Under the pieces are notes generated by a model that saw nothing but the letters and a program-made list of their open reading frames with translations, did not search any database and was not told the DNA's origin. Of a stretch of 8,840 bases of DNA, positions 1 to 6,859 are shown piece after piece (positions within the stretch are counted from its first letter, which is position 1; every line of letters starts with the position of its first letter). Position numbers and translations under genes: made by a program. This stretch comes from JBGTCY01 sp041748615 (GTDB taxonomy: Bacteria > Bacteroidota > Bacteroidia > Chitinophagales > CAIOSU01): the NCBI GenBank assembly GCA_041748615.1, contig JBGTCY010000197.1, forward strand, positions 1-8,840, in the 5' to 3' direction.

Positions 1-103
1 GCACTAAAATGACACTGATTTTGGAGTGAAATTGTGTATTCCTGATTACCAATTTCTATGTACTCCAACTTACCGAATGTTGTGTAGTTTGGGTTTCTGG
101 TAA

Positions 104-385
104 CAGGGTGATTTTAACGGTAAAAATTTCAGCGGTTTCAATGCATTACCTGGCGGGTACAGGCCTACTCCCGATGGCTCGCAGGAATTAAAAGATTTTG
201 ACGGACTTTCGGGTGGCGTTTGGTGGACTTCTACTCCTCAAAAACCGCTGCTCGGTATCATCAACACCAAAACAGCCTGGGAATATGATCTTGGTCATGA
301 CCGTGTCCTGAAGACGCATAACGGTCTGTTTGTCGGTCAATCCGTCAGATGCGTAAAGCAGTTTAATGATGCAAACATTCCATAG
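104..385 (+). pseudogene. C-terminal remnant of a FISUMP-domain surface/lipoprotein gene
   Basis: The plus frame reads about 93 codons to a TAG stop at 383-385. It shows the hallmarks of the end of a Fibrobacter succinogenes major paralogous (FISUMP) domain: SGFNALPGGYR near the start, then GGVWWTST, then AWEYDL, and finally GQSVRCVK just before the stop. Intact family members are usually secreted or lipid-anchored proteins of several hundred residues. Here the frame is closed by TAA at 101-103, there is no start codon or ribosome binding site, and the preceding 100 bases give no recognisable FISUMP sequence in any plus frame. It is therefore read as a truncated, dead 3' end. It converges on the minus-strand PhyH gene that ends nine bases further on. 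The family call is from motif recognition and is fairly secure; the cause of truncation is unknown. Confidence 0.72.
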
Positions 386-394
386 AGGAAGCCC

Positions 395-1231
395 TTAATT
401 TACCAACGCATACTGTGCGCGATACTCTTCCTTGCTGATTTGACGATTGGAGAACGGCAGTTCCTCCAGCAGTTCTCCAAAATGTGGTGGCTTGCCTTTG
501 ATGTATTTGATGAAAGCATCCACGGACATTTTGTATTTTTTTACATACTTGCTTTCTGGCGCATCGAGGAAGAAATTATACAGCTCCGCTTCCCGCGGAT
601 GCAGGGAAACAACACAAGCTAAACGATGCCTGCCGGAAAGATTTTTATGCGAGCCGTGTATTAAAGAGTGTGCAAAAATCAATGCCTCCCCTTTTTTCGC
701 GGGACAATCCGCCATATCTTTTTTAATTTCATCCATTACGGCATTGTATTTCCAGTAATAATTGGGGTTGGGTCTTAAAGAAAAGTCAAATAAGTGGCTG
801 CGGGGCAGCACGCGCATGGCTCCGTTTGAAACATCCACGTCTTCCAAAGCGACCCATACGCTATAGGATAAATATTTATTTTCATCCACGATGGTCAAAT
901 CCTGGTGGGGATTGGATTCCGAGTCTTCACCGTTCCTTTTCACCAAAAAGTTGCTGAAAATGATGTTGCTGTTCAAGATGATTTTATAAATGGGTTCTTT
1001 TACAACGTTTAAAATCATCTCGTTCACTTTGCCGATTAAATCTGCGTCATTCGAATGGCTCGTTGTGATAAAGGGAATTGCAATCTTTTCATGCGCTGAT
1101 TTGACCGAATCGTAAGCATGGCGTAACTGTTCCGCCTGTTCAGAAGTCAAAAGCCGGACTTTCACATATCCGTTTTCATCGAAAAAAGCCTGTGTGGTTG
1201 CATCGGAAAATTGAGGTCCTGTCAGTTTCAT
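395..1231 (-). CDS. PhyH-family Fe(II)/2-oxoglutarate dioxygenase (278 aa)
   Basis: Cytosolic non-haem iron oxygenase of the phytanoyl-CoA dioxygenase (PhyH) family, which couples 2-oxoglutarate and O2 consumption to hydroxylation of a small molecule; no signal peptide or membrane segment is seen. The facial triad is visible as H109-Q-D111 and H192 (LIHGS), with the 2OG-binding arginine at R203, eleven residues after the distal histidine as in all its neighbours. Length is normal for the family. The H-Q-D (not H-x-G/A) motif argues for hydroxylation rather than halogenation. Its ATG overlaps the TGA of the upstream PhyH gene (ATGA at 1228-1231), so the pair is probably translationally coupled. 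The C-terminal region (YKM, then GKPPHFGELL and a PF motif) matches the truncated gene at the right window edge, marking the two as one subclass. The substrate is unknown; a glycan-linked role is inferred from the nearby Wzt-like ATPase. Confidence 0.9.
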   Translation of the reverse strand: MKLTGPQFSDATTQAFFDENGYVKVRLLTSEQAEQLRHAYDSVKSAHEKIAIPFITTSHSNDADLIGKVNEMILNVVKEPIYKIILNSNIIFSNFLVKRNGEDSESNPHQDLTIVDENKYLSYSVWVALEDVDVSNGAMRVLPRSHLFDFSLRPNPNYYWKYNAVMDEIKKDMADCPAKKGEALIFAHSLIHGSHKNLSGRHRLACVVSLHPREAELYNFFLDAPESKYVKKYKMSVDAFIKYIKGKPPHFGELLEELPFSNRQISKEEYRAQYALVN

Positions 1232-2100
1232 TTTTTTATGACATGCTTTAGTTTTCTAAAAAAATATTCGGACTTATAATTTTTATACATAAATTTTTCA
1301 AATTCTTTTTTGTTCAATTGAACAAAATGATGCTTCCGGTAGCCGATAAATTTTCCTTCGGAGGGTCGGTGGTCTTTTTCCAGCTTCGAAAAGGCAAAAG
1401 TATCAATGGAGTACTGTTCTATTTTATCATGTTCGTTGCCCGGCTCCAAAAAATAAAAACTCCATTTTGCCGGAACGGATTTGATAGCGATTACAACGGC
1501 AAGCCTTTCATGCCGGGAGTGGTTTGCCGTTGCTCCGTGTATAAGTTTATTGTCCAGAATGATTGCCTGTCCGGTTTTTACCGGAATTTCAGTAGCGTAA
1601 TCGAGCAGGTCATCTTTAAAAGACTCAAAAATGGTCGGAAAAGCAGGGGTAACAACCAATATTTCACCCAACCGGTGCGACCCTTTGATAACCCTGAGAT
1701 TGCCGTTATGGCTGTTTGTATCCTGAAGGGGTATCCACACATTGGCGCTTACAAAATTGCTGCCGTCAACCAATGTCGGGTCCTGGTGAAAGCCCGTCTC
1801 GCTGTCGTCTCCCGGCTCTTTTACAAGGTACACGCCCAGCAAACTTTCGTAGGATTTTAATATTTTATTAAGAACGGGTAAAACAACTTCCTTGATTTTA
1901 ATATCCACCCTTTCAATCAGCGGATGATGATTCGTATCGCACGTGCTGTGCATTTTGGTTTTAACTGCAAGATGCTCATTCTTATTCTCAAAATAAAAAT
2001 CTCTCAGCTTGTCAACATCATCCTTGTCAAGCAAATCAATGGCGATAAATCCGTCTTTGACAAAAGCCCTTTGATGCTTTTCATCATTAAAGTAAATCAT
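1228..2100 (-). CDS. PhyH-family Fe(II)/2-oxoglutarate dioxygenase (290 aa)
   Basis: Second complete PhyH oxygenase. The iron ligands are H105-Q-D107 and H188 (KLIHGA), and R199 is the 2OG-binding arginine. The core segment NGNLRVIKGSH (132-142) follows the usual W-x-P-L stretch (122-125). The N-terminus (DGFIAIDLLDKDDVDKL) is the typical helix/strand start of the family, supporting the ATG at 2098-2100. The closest relative in the window is the 296-aa gene at 7678-8568: both share FLVK/YLVK plus P before the iron motif, the VGY/IGY segment around 250, and a lysine-rich tail. It overlaps the next gene by ATGA. About 110 bases separate its start from the broken oxygenase upstream, so it may have its own promoter. 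No signal peptide is present, and the substrate cannot be told from sequence. Confidence 0.9.
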   Translation of the reverse strand: MIYFNDEKHQRAFVKDGFIAIDLLDKDDVDKLRDFYFENKNEHLAVKTKMHSTCDTNHHPLIERVDIKIKEVVLPVLNKILKSYESLLGVYLVKEPGDDSETGFHQDPTLVDGSNFVSANVWIPLQDTNSHNGNLRVIKGSHRLGEILVVTPAFPTIFESFKDDLLDYATEIPVKTGQAIILDNKLIHGATANHSRHERLAVVIAIKSVPAKWSFYFLEPGNEHDKIEQYSIDTFAFSKLEKDHRPSEGKFIGYRKHHFVQLNKKEFEKFMYKNYKSEYFFRKLKHVIKK

Positions 2101-2147
2101 GCATAATTCTTTTCAATAAAAGCTTCTATTATTGACGCTAATTTACG

Positions 2148-2177
2148 GAATATTATGGTCAGTAAATTTCAAAACAA
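2148..2177 (-). promoter_or_regulatory. possible Bacteroidota-type promoter for the two leftmost PhyH genes
   Basis: On the minus strand a TTG (2175-2177) is followed after 19 bases by TAATATTC (2148-2155), about 48 bases before the ATG at 2100. The spacing fits the Bacteroidota consensus (TTG, 19-20 bases, TAnnTTTG), but the -7 box matches only in part. The position makes sense because the gene upstream is a pseudogene. Weak call. Confidence 0.2.
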
Positions 2178-2209
2178 CGCGTGCAGGATCGTGTTTCGGC
2201 AATTAAAAA

Positions 2210-2889
2210 TCATGACCAGTGATAATAACCTTCCTGTGGGTTGAGTGAAGGAGCGATAAAACCGCCCACCGTAATTCTCGGAGTGTTTCCCGATATTTGA
2301 CCGATGCTGTGCAGATTTGAGCCGCCCTGAAAATAACCATGTCGCCCTTGTTCAACGGATTTTTTTTAAAAAGTGCTGAAATATCCTACCCGAAAAAAAT
2401 CGCTGGATTTTTTCTTGCTTCACCGCTCAGATTTCCCGCTTCTACTTTAAAATCGTCCCAGTCCTTATCGAAAAGCATCAACTCCCCGCCCTGTACCGGA
2501 GATTGCAGAACGGAATAGAATGAAAGTGCATTTTCAATATCAATCGTTTCGTATAAATGCTTTTTCATTTTTTTATTCAGTTGCTTCAGAAATGAATTTT
2601 CACAATGAATTTCTATCGCATATTCCTCATCGGGCGTCATTCGTCTTATATTGAAAGCGGGATAATCTTGCTGTTCCATTTTGAGCAATGAGATGCGGTT
2701 GCCGGTGATTGTTTTCAGCAGCCGGAACAGGGAATGCGCGGTATTGGCGCCCAAAATCTTGTCATATATGTTGTTGGCTTCCTTGCGGATGAAAAAGGTA
2801 CGCTGACGGTTTGCGAACTAAAGTGCAAACCCCCGACTATTTTCAGCGGCATTCACCTCGAGGAGGCGAATGATAATTGGAGACTTCAT
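2210..2889 (-). pseudogene. broken 2OG-Fe(II) oxygenase of a non-PhyH subfamily
   Basis: Reading from ATG (2887-2889) to TGA (2210-2212) gives a gene of about 226 codons with three lesions: an in-frame TAG at 2818-2820, an in-frame TAG at 2386-2388, and a one-base deletion near 2327-2330 (TTCAGGGC where TTCCAGGGC would keep frame). Once repaired, the product ends in GGSNLHSIGQISGNTPRITV followed by GGFIAPS and YYHWS. This is a distal histidine with an arginine downstream, as expected of a 2OG oxygenase core. Earlier, EIHCENSF (codon for H at 2605-2607) is a likely first iron motif of H-x-E form, and GGELMLFD is the usual strand between them. It lacks the PhyH HQD and LIHGS motifs, so it is a different subfamily. 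The start is the least certain part. It lies divergent to the plus-strand remnant next door, which is also broken. Confidence 0.7.
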
Positions 2890-2930
2890 TATAAAATATA
2901 TTATAATATTAAAGAATTGAACGTCCGTAA

Positions 2931-3442
2931 ATGTCAATAACCATGCGCTATAATTTGATATTATTGGCAATAGCTTCATTAGTCTTATTTGCAACTGTTG
3001 CATTCAAGCATTACATGGGAGGCGTATTGAAAGTAAAGCCTGAAGAAATTAACGCTGTGCAGAAATATAAAATCGGGATTCGTAAAAAAATATTATGCTG
3101 TTCTCGGTCAGGAAGGTGGTGAAGGATATGGACGCGCTTTATGAATCATTTAAAAATGATTTCGAAGCGAGCGACAATCGTTGCGTAAAGGCTTTGCACC
3201 AGAAAACCGAGGGGTTGCAAAAAGATGAAGCGGTTTTGCTGATTATAAAAGACTTTATGGATTATGTTGCAAATCACGAAACTATTTTGACCGAAAAGGA
3301 GCGAATATCGGTGGCTTACTAGGATGTGAATCCGGAATGCAACGAGCAGCTGAGGCTGGTGTTTGAAATTATCTCTGATGATAATTACCTTTTGACGCGC
3401 GTTGAAAATTATAATCCGTTTTATGATTGCGTATGTGAATAA
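2931..3442 (+). pseudogene. decayed gene for a small N-terminally membrane-anchored protein, function unknown
   Basis: The plus strand encodes, from ATG at 2931 (or 2943), one hydrophobic segment (NLILLAIASLVLFATVAF) followed by a basic, polar stretch. The frame breaks at the A-run 3084-3090. Adding one A restores a smooth continuation (RKKNIMLFSVRKVVKDMDAL) into a helical, charged domain. That frame then meets TAG at 3320-3322, but beyond it the same frame stays protein-like (DVNPECNEQLRLVFEIIS, later FYDCVCE) to TAA at 3440-3442. Repaired length is about 170 residues: a single membrane anchor plus a cytoplasmic or periplasmic helical domain. I do not recognise a family. It is the only gene-like plus-strand content between the minus-strand blocks and may be a remnant of older or imported DNA. 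A functional short product from either fragment cannot be excluded. Confidence 0.5.
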
Positions 3443-3463
3443 AGCGCATCTGCAACACCGTTC

Positions 3464-4753
3464 CTATACGGATTGAATCTTCCATTCAAATGCAGGATGA
3501 ACGGAATAGTGAACGGGTTCTGAGATGAATTCGGTGGTTTTGCTTCTGACATTGAAACATATTTCTTTGGGAAAATGAAATGCCCGTTCGTTATATAAAG
3601 GATTATCCTGATTGTTATTTTTGCCAAAATAAATTGAAACGAAATATTTTCCGCTTGCCAGAAACTCCTTTGGAATGACACACCGGTATTCAAGCATCCC
3701 CAAATAATCTGCAAAATCCCGGTCATAATTTTTATGCCCGGCATTGAATAAACTCACGCTGAACAGCACCGGCTGAGAAAATTCATTCCTGATTTTTACC
3801 TGCATGGATAGAGTGGTGTTCCGTGTTTTTTTAAGCAGACGGACTTTGACGTTTATTTCTTCTTCGCGGTAAATGTACGGAGCTGCCGTTCCCGATATTT
3901 CTATGGTCTTGAATTCTAAGTATTCATTGGAGTATTCGCCCTCTTTAAAAAACAAAATATTATTATCCTGAGCCTCTTCAGGATACAGAATCGTATTTTC
4001 TCCGGCATTATCCTGACCGAAAAGTTCGGTTTCGAATTTCAGCCGTTGAAACTTGGCATATTCCAGCATCACCTTTTGGGGCTTGTCATCCCGGATGATT
4101 TTTCCCTGTTCTATCCAGATGCACCGCGAGCAGATTGCCATGGTTTCCTGCTTGTCGTGCGTGGCGAGCATAATCGTTTTATTTTTATCAATCAGCTTTT
4201 TGAAAGCATGATTGATTTTCAGGCGGAATTCTTCATCGCCCACATTCAACACTTCATCAATCAGGTAGATGTCGGCATCTTTAAGAAAAATTGTAGAGAA
4301 AGCGAGCCTGAGAAACATGCCGTTAGAGTAATATTTCACAGGCATTTCGAAAGCGTTTTTCAATCCGCTGAACTCCATGACCGTCCTGGCAAACTCGTCA
4401 GGGGAATGATGGTCTTCTTTCGAATAGTTGAGCCTGACGTTATCACGACCACTGATATCGGGCACGAAGTTGCTCCCTAACTGCAAAATGGAAGCGACAT
4501 TCCCCGTGATGATGGCTTTGCCTTTGCTCGGTTTGATGATGCCGCTCAGGATGCTCAGCAGCGTGGTTTTTCCGGAGCCGTTGCTGCCAATCAACGAGAG
4601 GATTTCCCCCTCACAGACGTTAAATGAAATATTGTCTAAGGCTAATACACTACCCGAGCGGTTCGATTCACCTGCATTTTTTTGCGGTGCGCCATTGCTG
4701 AGGTAAATCTTGCTGATGTTGTCAATGCGTATAATGGCATCACCCATGCTCAT
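3464..4753 (-). CDS. Wzt-type polysaccharide ABC transporter ATP-binding protein (429 aa)
   Basis: ATPase subunit of an ABC exporter of the O-antigen/teichoic-acid (Wzt/TagH) group, working on the cytoplasmic face with a separate permease (Wzm-like, not in the window). The nucleotide-binding domain spans about 5-240: Walker A GSNGSGKTT (56-64); the SILQLGSNF and SGRDNV stretch (88-106) typical of this subfamily; a signature YSNGMFLRLAF (142-152), where Wzt proteins have YSxGM; Walker B DIYLIDEVL (161-169, D166/E167); and switch H199. Residues about 250-425 form a beta-rich extension fitting the Wzt C-terminal carbohydrate-binding domain, known in this family to recognise the finished, end-modified polymer. 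The length is normal. The start (ATG at 4751-4753; a second ATG lies two codons on) is inside the preceding PhyH fusion gene, a 14-base overlap that suggests coupled translation. It ends at TAG (3464-3466). Confidence 0.92.
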   Translation of the reverse strand: MSMGDAIIRIDNISKIYLSNGAPQKNAGESNRSGSVLALDNISFNVCEGEILSLIGSNGSGKTTLLSILSGIIKPSKGKAIITGNVASILQLGSNFVPDISGRDNVRLNYSKEDHHSPDEFARTVMEFSGLKNAFEMPVKYYSNGMFLRLAFSTIFLKDADIYLIDEVLNVGDEEFRLKINHAFKKLIDKNKTIMLATHDKQETMAICSRCIWIEQGKIIRDDKPQKVMLEYAKFQRLKFETELFGQDNAGENTILYPEEAQDNNILFFKEGEYSNEYLEFKTIEISGTAAPYIYREEEINVKVRLLKKTRNTTLSMQVKIRNEFSQPVLFSVSLFNAGHKNYDRDFADYLGMLEYRCVIPKEFLASGKYFVSIYFGKNNNQDNPLYNERAFHFPKEICFNVRSKTTEFISEPVHYSVHPAFEWKIQSV

Positions 4754-6326
4754 CTAAAATTTTGGGGTCGAAGGGAATCTGTTGGATGTCTCCTATGTAA
4801 GCGCCTGTTTCCGAAACCGCGCGGTCGCCTTTGAATTTCTCATGGAGGTAAATATCATCCATTTCGGCATATACCCCGATGCGGTTGTCCGAACCGGGTT
4901 TTTTGATAAAACTGTAATACTGGGATAATTGATGCGTAATTCTGCCGGCAATGCAAATACGCGGCAAATCGCTCGAATTGAAAGTGGAGCCGTGTATCAG
5001 CCGGTTGTCAAAAATTACCAATTCGCCCGCTTTAAGCGTCAGATGACGCGCCTTCGCGCGCAGTTGTGCCTGATGGTCAAGATAGGGCCAGGGTATTGAA
5101 TATGTCACAACGCCTTTGTACCATAAATGGCTTTGGGGCAGGACTGTTAACGTTCCTTTTGTTTCATCCACATCGCCCGATGAGCGCGGTTGTTTTACGA
5201 AAAACCGGAATAATGGTATTTTGTAATTTAAAAATATATCATCCAATTTATTTTTCAGGATTTCTATAATGGCACGGCAGGATTCTTGTTTTTGCTTCAC
5301 CCCGGCAAATTCAAGCGTAGTGTAGCGCGATGATTTGATTTCAGCCAGGTTGCATTGTTGATGGAATAGATTTTTTAAAGATTCGGCTTCTTCAAAATTT
5401 AAGAAGGCTGTGGTTGCATAACCTTGGGTGTCTATTTGTCGCTCCAATGTTTCCGCTGTCAGCACCGGGGATATCTTGGTTTCGTTACCGGAGAGGTAAA
5501 GTTTTTTATGTTGAGCTGCTGCTACTTCAATATCCGTGGAATTCACCGTTCCGTTGCTGATGTGTTCTGCGGCAGATTCGCTTTCAGATAAAACGAGGCT
5601 TTCATGAACGATGCCTTGCTCGAGTTCCGGCAGGTGCATCAGGATGTCCCGGTTGCTCATGGCGTAGCGCTCGGCATACCCATTGTTTTTATGAAAGTAA
5701 AATGTAGGAGTGTTTTTTTCAACGATATTGACAATGACGCTGATGCGGTGCTTGCCGGACAAATTAGGGTATGAGCCGTGAAATAGAGCATTGCTGTAAA
5801 TAAAGGCGCTTCCTGTAGGGACGATGACGCTGCTGATGAGCAGTTCAATTTTTTCATCCATGGCGACTCGTGGCGTGTCGAAGCTGCCCGATCGGTAATT
5901 ATGGAAAAAGCGATGACTGCCCGGAACGAAAAACAATCCGCCATTGTCCGGCTCCGTGAATTGCAGCGGTATCCAGATTTGATAGCAGGGATGACTACGC
6001 TCATCAACGATATTCCAATCCTGGTGCAGTTTAAAAACCTCTTTCGTCTGTGCTTCTTTCACCATGAAATGACCGATGTAGAAGGAAAAGTTTTCAAAAA
6101 ATCTTTCCAAATCATTGGAAACAATCTGCAAAATTTCATTTGAAATTTCAAGATTTAACTCATAAGCGCGCTTGTTATGATTGGCATACAAGCCATGAAT
6201 GCTGCTATCGGAAATGTTGCGTTGATATAATTCCTTCAACAGTTCCGTTTTTTCAAAAGATAAAAGCGGAATGAGGCTGAACCCCTTTTCATTAAGTATA
6301 TTCCTGAGTGAAGCGTCTTTGAACAT
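4740..6326 (-). CDS. tandem PhyH fusion: active-type N domain, C domain lacking the HxD iron motif (528 aa)
   Basis: Two PhyH domains lie in one frame. Domain 1 (about 1-235) has a full site: H101-Q-D103, H183 (LFHGS) and R194. It resembles the 273-aa gene at 6860-7681, sharing HQDW and SHRFFxNYxSGS. A low-complexity linker rich in Ser/Glu/Ala (about 236-285) leads to domain 2 (about 286-528). Domain 2 starts like a normal PhyH (RQIDTQGYATTAFLNFEEAE) and keeps H445 (LIHGS) and R456. However, between FFVKQP (375-380) and PQSH (397-400) it is about 26 residues shorter than the other copies, and the H-x-D ligands are absent. Domain 2 is therefore probably unable to bind iron normally and may serve a structural or substrate-binding role, or be decaying in frame. 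The ATG (6324-6326) has an A/T-rich leader without a clear Shine-Dalgarno. The 3' end overlaps the ABC ATPase gene. Confidence 0.88.
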   Translation of the reverse strand: MFKDASLRNILNEKGFSLIPLLSFEKTELLKELYQRNISDSSIHGLYANHNKRAYELNLEISNEILQIVSNDLERFFENFSFYIGHFMVKEAQTKEVFKLHQDWNIVDERSHPCYQIWIPLQFTEPDNGGLFFVPGSHRFFHNYRSGSFDTPRVAMDEKIELLISSVIVPTGSAFIYSNALFHGSYPNLSGKHRISVIVNIVEKNTPTFYFHKNNGYAERYAMSNRDILMHLPELEQGIVHESLVLSESESAAEHISNGTVNSTDIEVAAAQHKKLYLSGNETKISPVLTAETLERQIDTQGYATTAFLNFEEAESLKNLFHQQCNLAEIKSSRYTTLEFAGVKQKQESCRAIIEILKNKLDDIFLNYKIPLFRFFVKQPRSSGDVDETKGTLTVLPQSHLWYKGVVTYSIPWPYLDHQAQLRAKARHLTLKAGELVIFDNRLIHGSTFNSSDLPRICIAGRITHQLSQYYSFIKKPGSDNRIGVYAEMDDIYLHEKFKGDRAVSETGAYIGDIQQIPFDPKILDEHG

Positions 6327-6380
6327 AATATAAAAAAATGATTACCCTGATAATAGCGCCCGGCTCTTGCGCTGCGCCAG

Positions 6381-6859
6381 TCAAAGACTGAAATCGGAAT
6401 CTTTTATGTCCGAGAATGCCTGCTGGTGCTTAAAGACCAATTCAGCATGTTGAGGACGTTCTTTGTAATAAACATGATACAGCGCATTGACATTCATCCG
6501 GTAGGCTGCTTCCACTGTCTTCACAAAAGTAATGCTTTAACACAGCATTGGCAGGGCATAAACCGAATAATCAAAGCCACTCTTTTTTCCCCTGAAAGAT
6601 TAGGTCTCAAACCGTGAACGACTGCATGATTGATGAGGATGCATTTACCGGTTTGCGTTGGGATGTCTTCGAGGACGTCTGCAAAACGATGTTTTACCTT
6701 CCTGAATGCGCGGGGATAATTGTAATTGGCTCTCATGGTCGGATAGATGTCATGACTACTCTTGCTGACCTATAGGTTGCCGTTCAGCAGGAAAATTTTC
6801 AAAATCCCGTCTTTTTTGAACCGGAGACTTGATTTTTTGTCTTTTATAATTTGCCACAC
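6381..6859 (-). pseudogene. PhyH oxygenase pseudogene with internal deletion, stop and frameshifts
   Basis: Starting at GTG (6857-6859), directly after the TAA of the 273-aa PhyH gene, the frame gives a PhyH-like start (KDKKSSLRFKKDGILKIFLL). It then jumps to NGNL, an in-frame TAG, and VSKSSH, a segment that in intact copies lies about 130-142 residues in. About 105-110 residues, including the H-x-D motif, are missing. The distal part survives: VVHGLRPNLSGEKRVAL has the histidine and the arginine eleven residues later. After RFMP two further frameshifts follow (near 6550 and near 6515), in segments such as NAVLKHYFCEDSG and then AAYRMNVNALY, running to SDIKDSDFSL and TGA at 6381-6383. The tail resembles the subclass of the genes at 395-1231 and 8565-8840. 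It cannot make an active enzyme. The surviving open stretch (MRANYNYP to KALLL, about 6521-6736) is a fragment, not a gene of its own. Confidence 0.85.

Noticed and set aside
1318..1860. Plus-strand open frame of 180 codons opposite the 290-aa PhyH gene
   Set aside because: Shadow of a conserved PhyH coding sequence; it overlaps the catalytic motifs and has no domain of its own.
2890..2937. TTGACA-like box and AT-rich DNA upstream of the broken 2OG oxygenase
   Set aside because: No -10 or TAnnTTTG box at the right spacing, and the gene it would serve is dead.
2734..2940. Plus-strand open frame of 68 codons opposite the broken 2OG oxygenase
   Set aside because: The minus strand carries recognisable oxygenase sequence in one frame across this stretch; the plus frame has no family resemblance.
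3370..3400. AATTATC ... GATAATT hairpin near the 3' end of the plus-strand pseudogene
   Set aside because: The stem is AT-rich, lies inside the coding frame and has no following T-run; probably chance.
4046..4480. Plus-strand open frame of 144 codons opposite the ABC ATPase
   Set aside because: Lies antisense to the signature and Walker B region; its sequence is explained by the codons of the ATPase.
6355..6373. AGCGC ... GCGCT inverted repeat between the PhyH pseudogene and the fusion gene, as a possible terminator
   Set aside because: Only five base pairs with a nine-base loop, and no T-run directly after it on the minus strand; the operon seems to continue.
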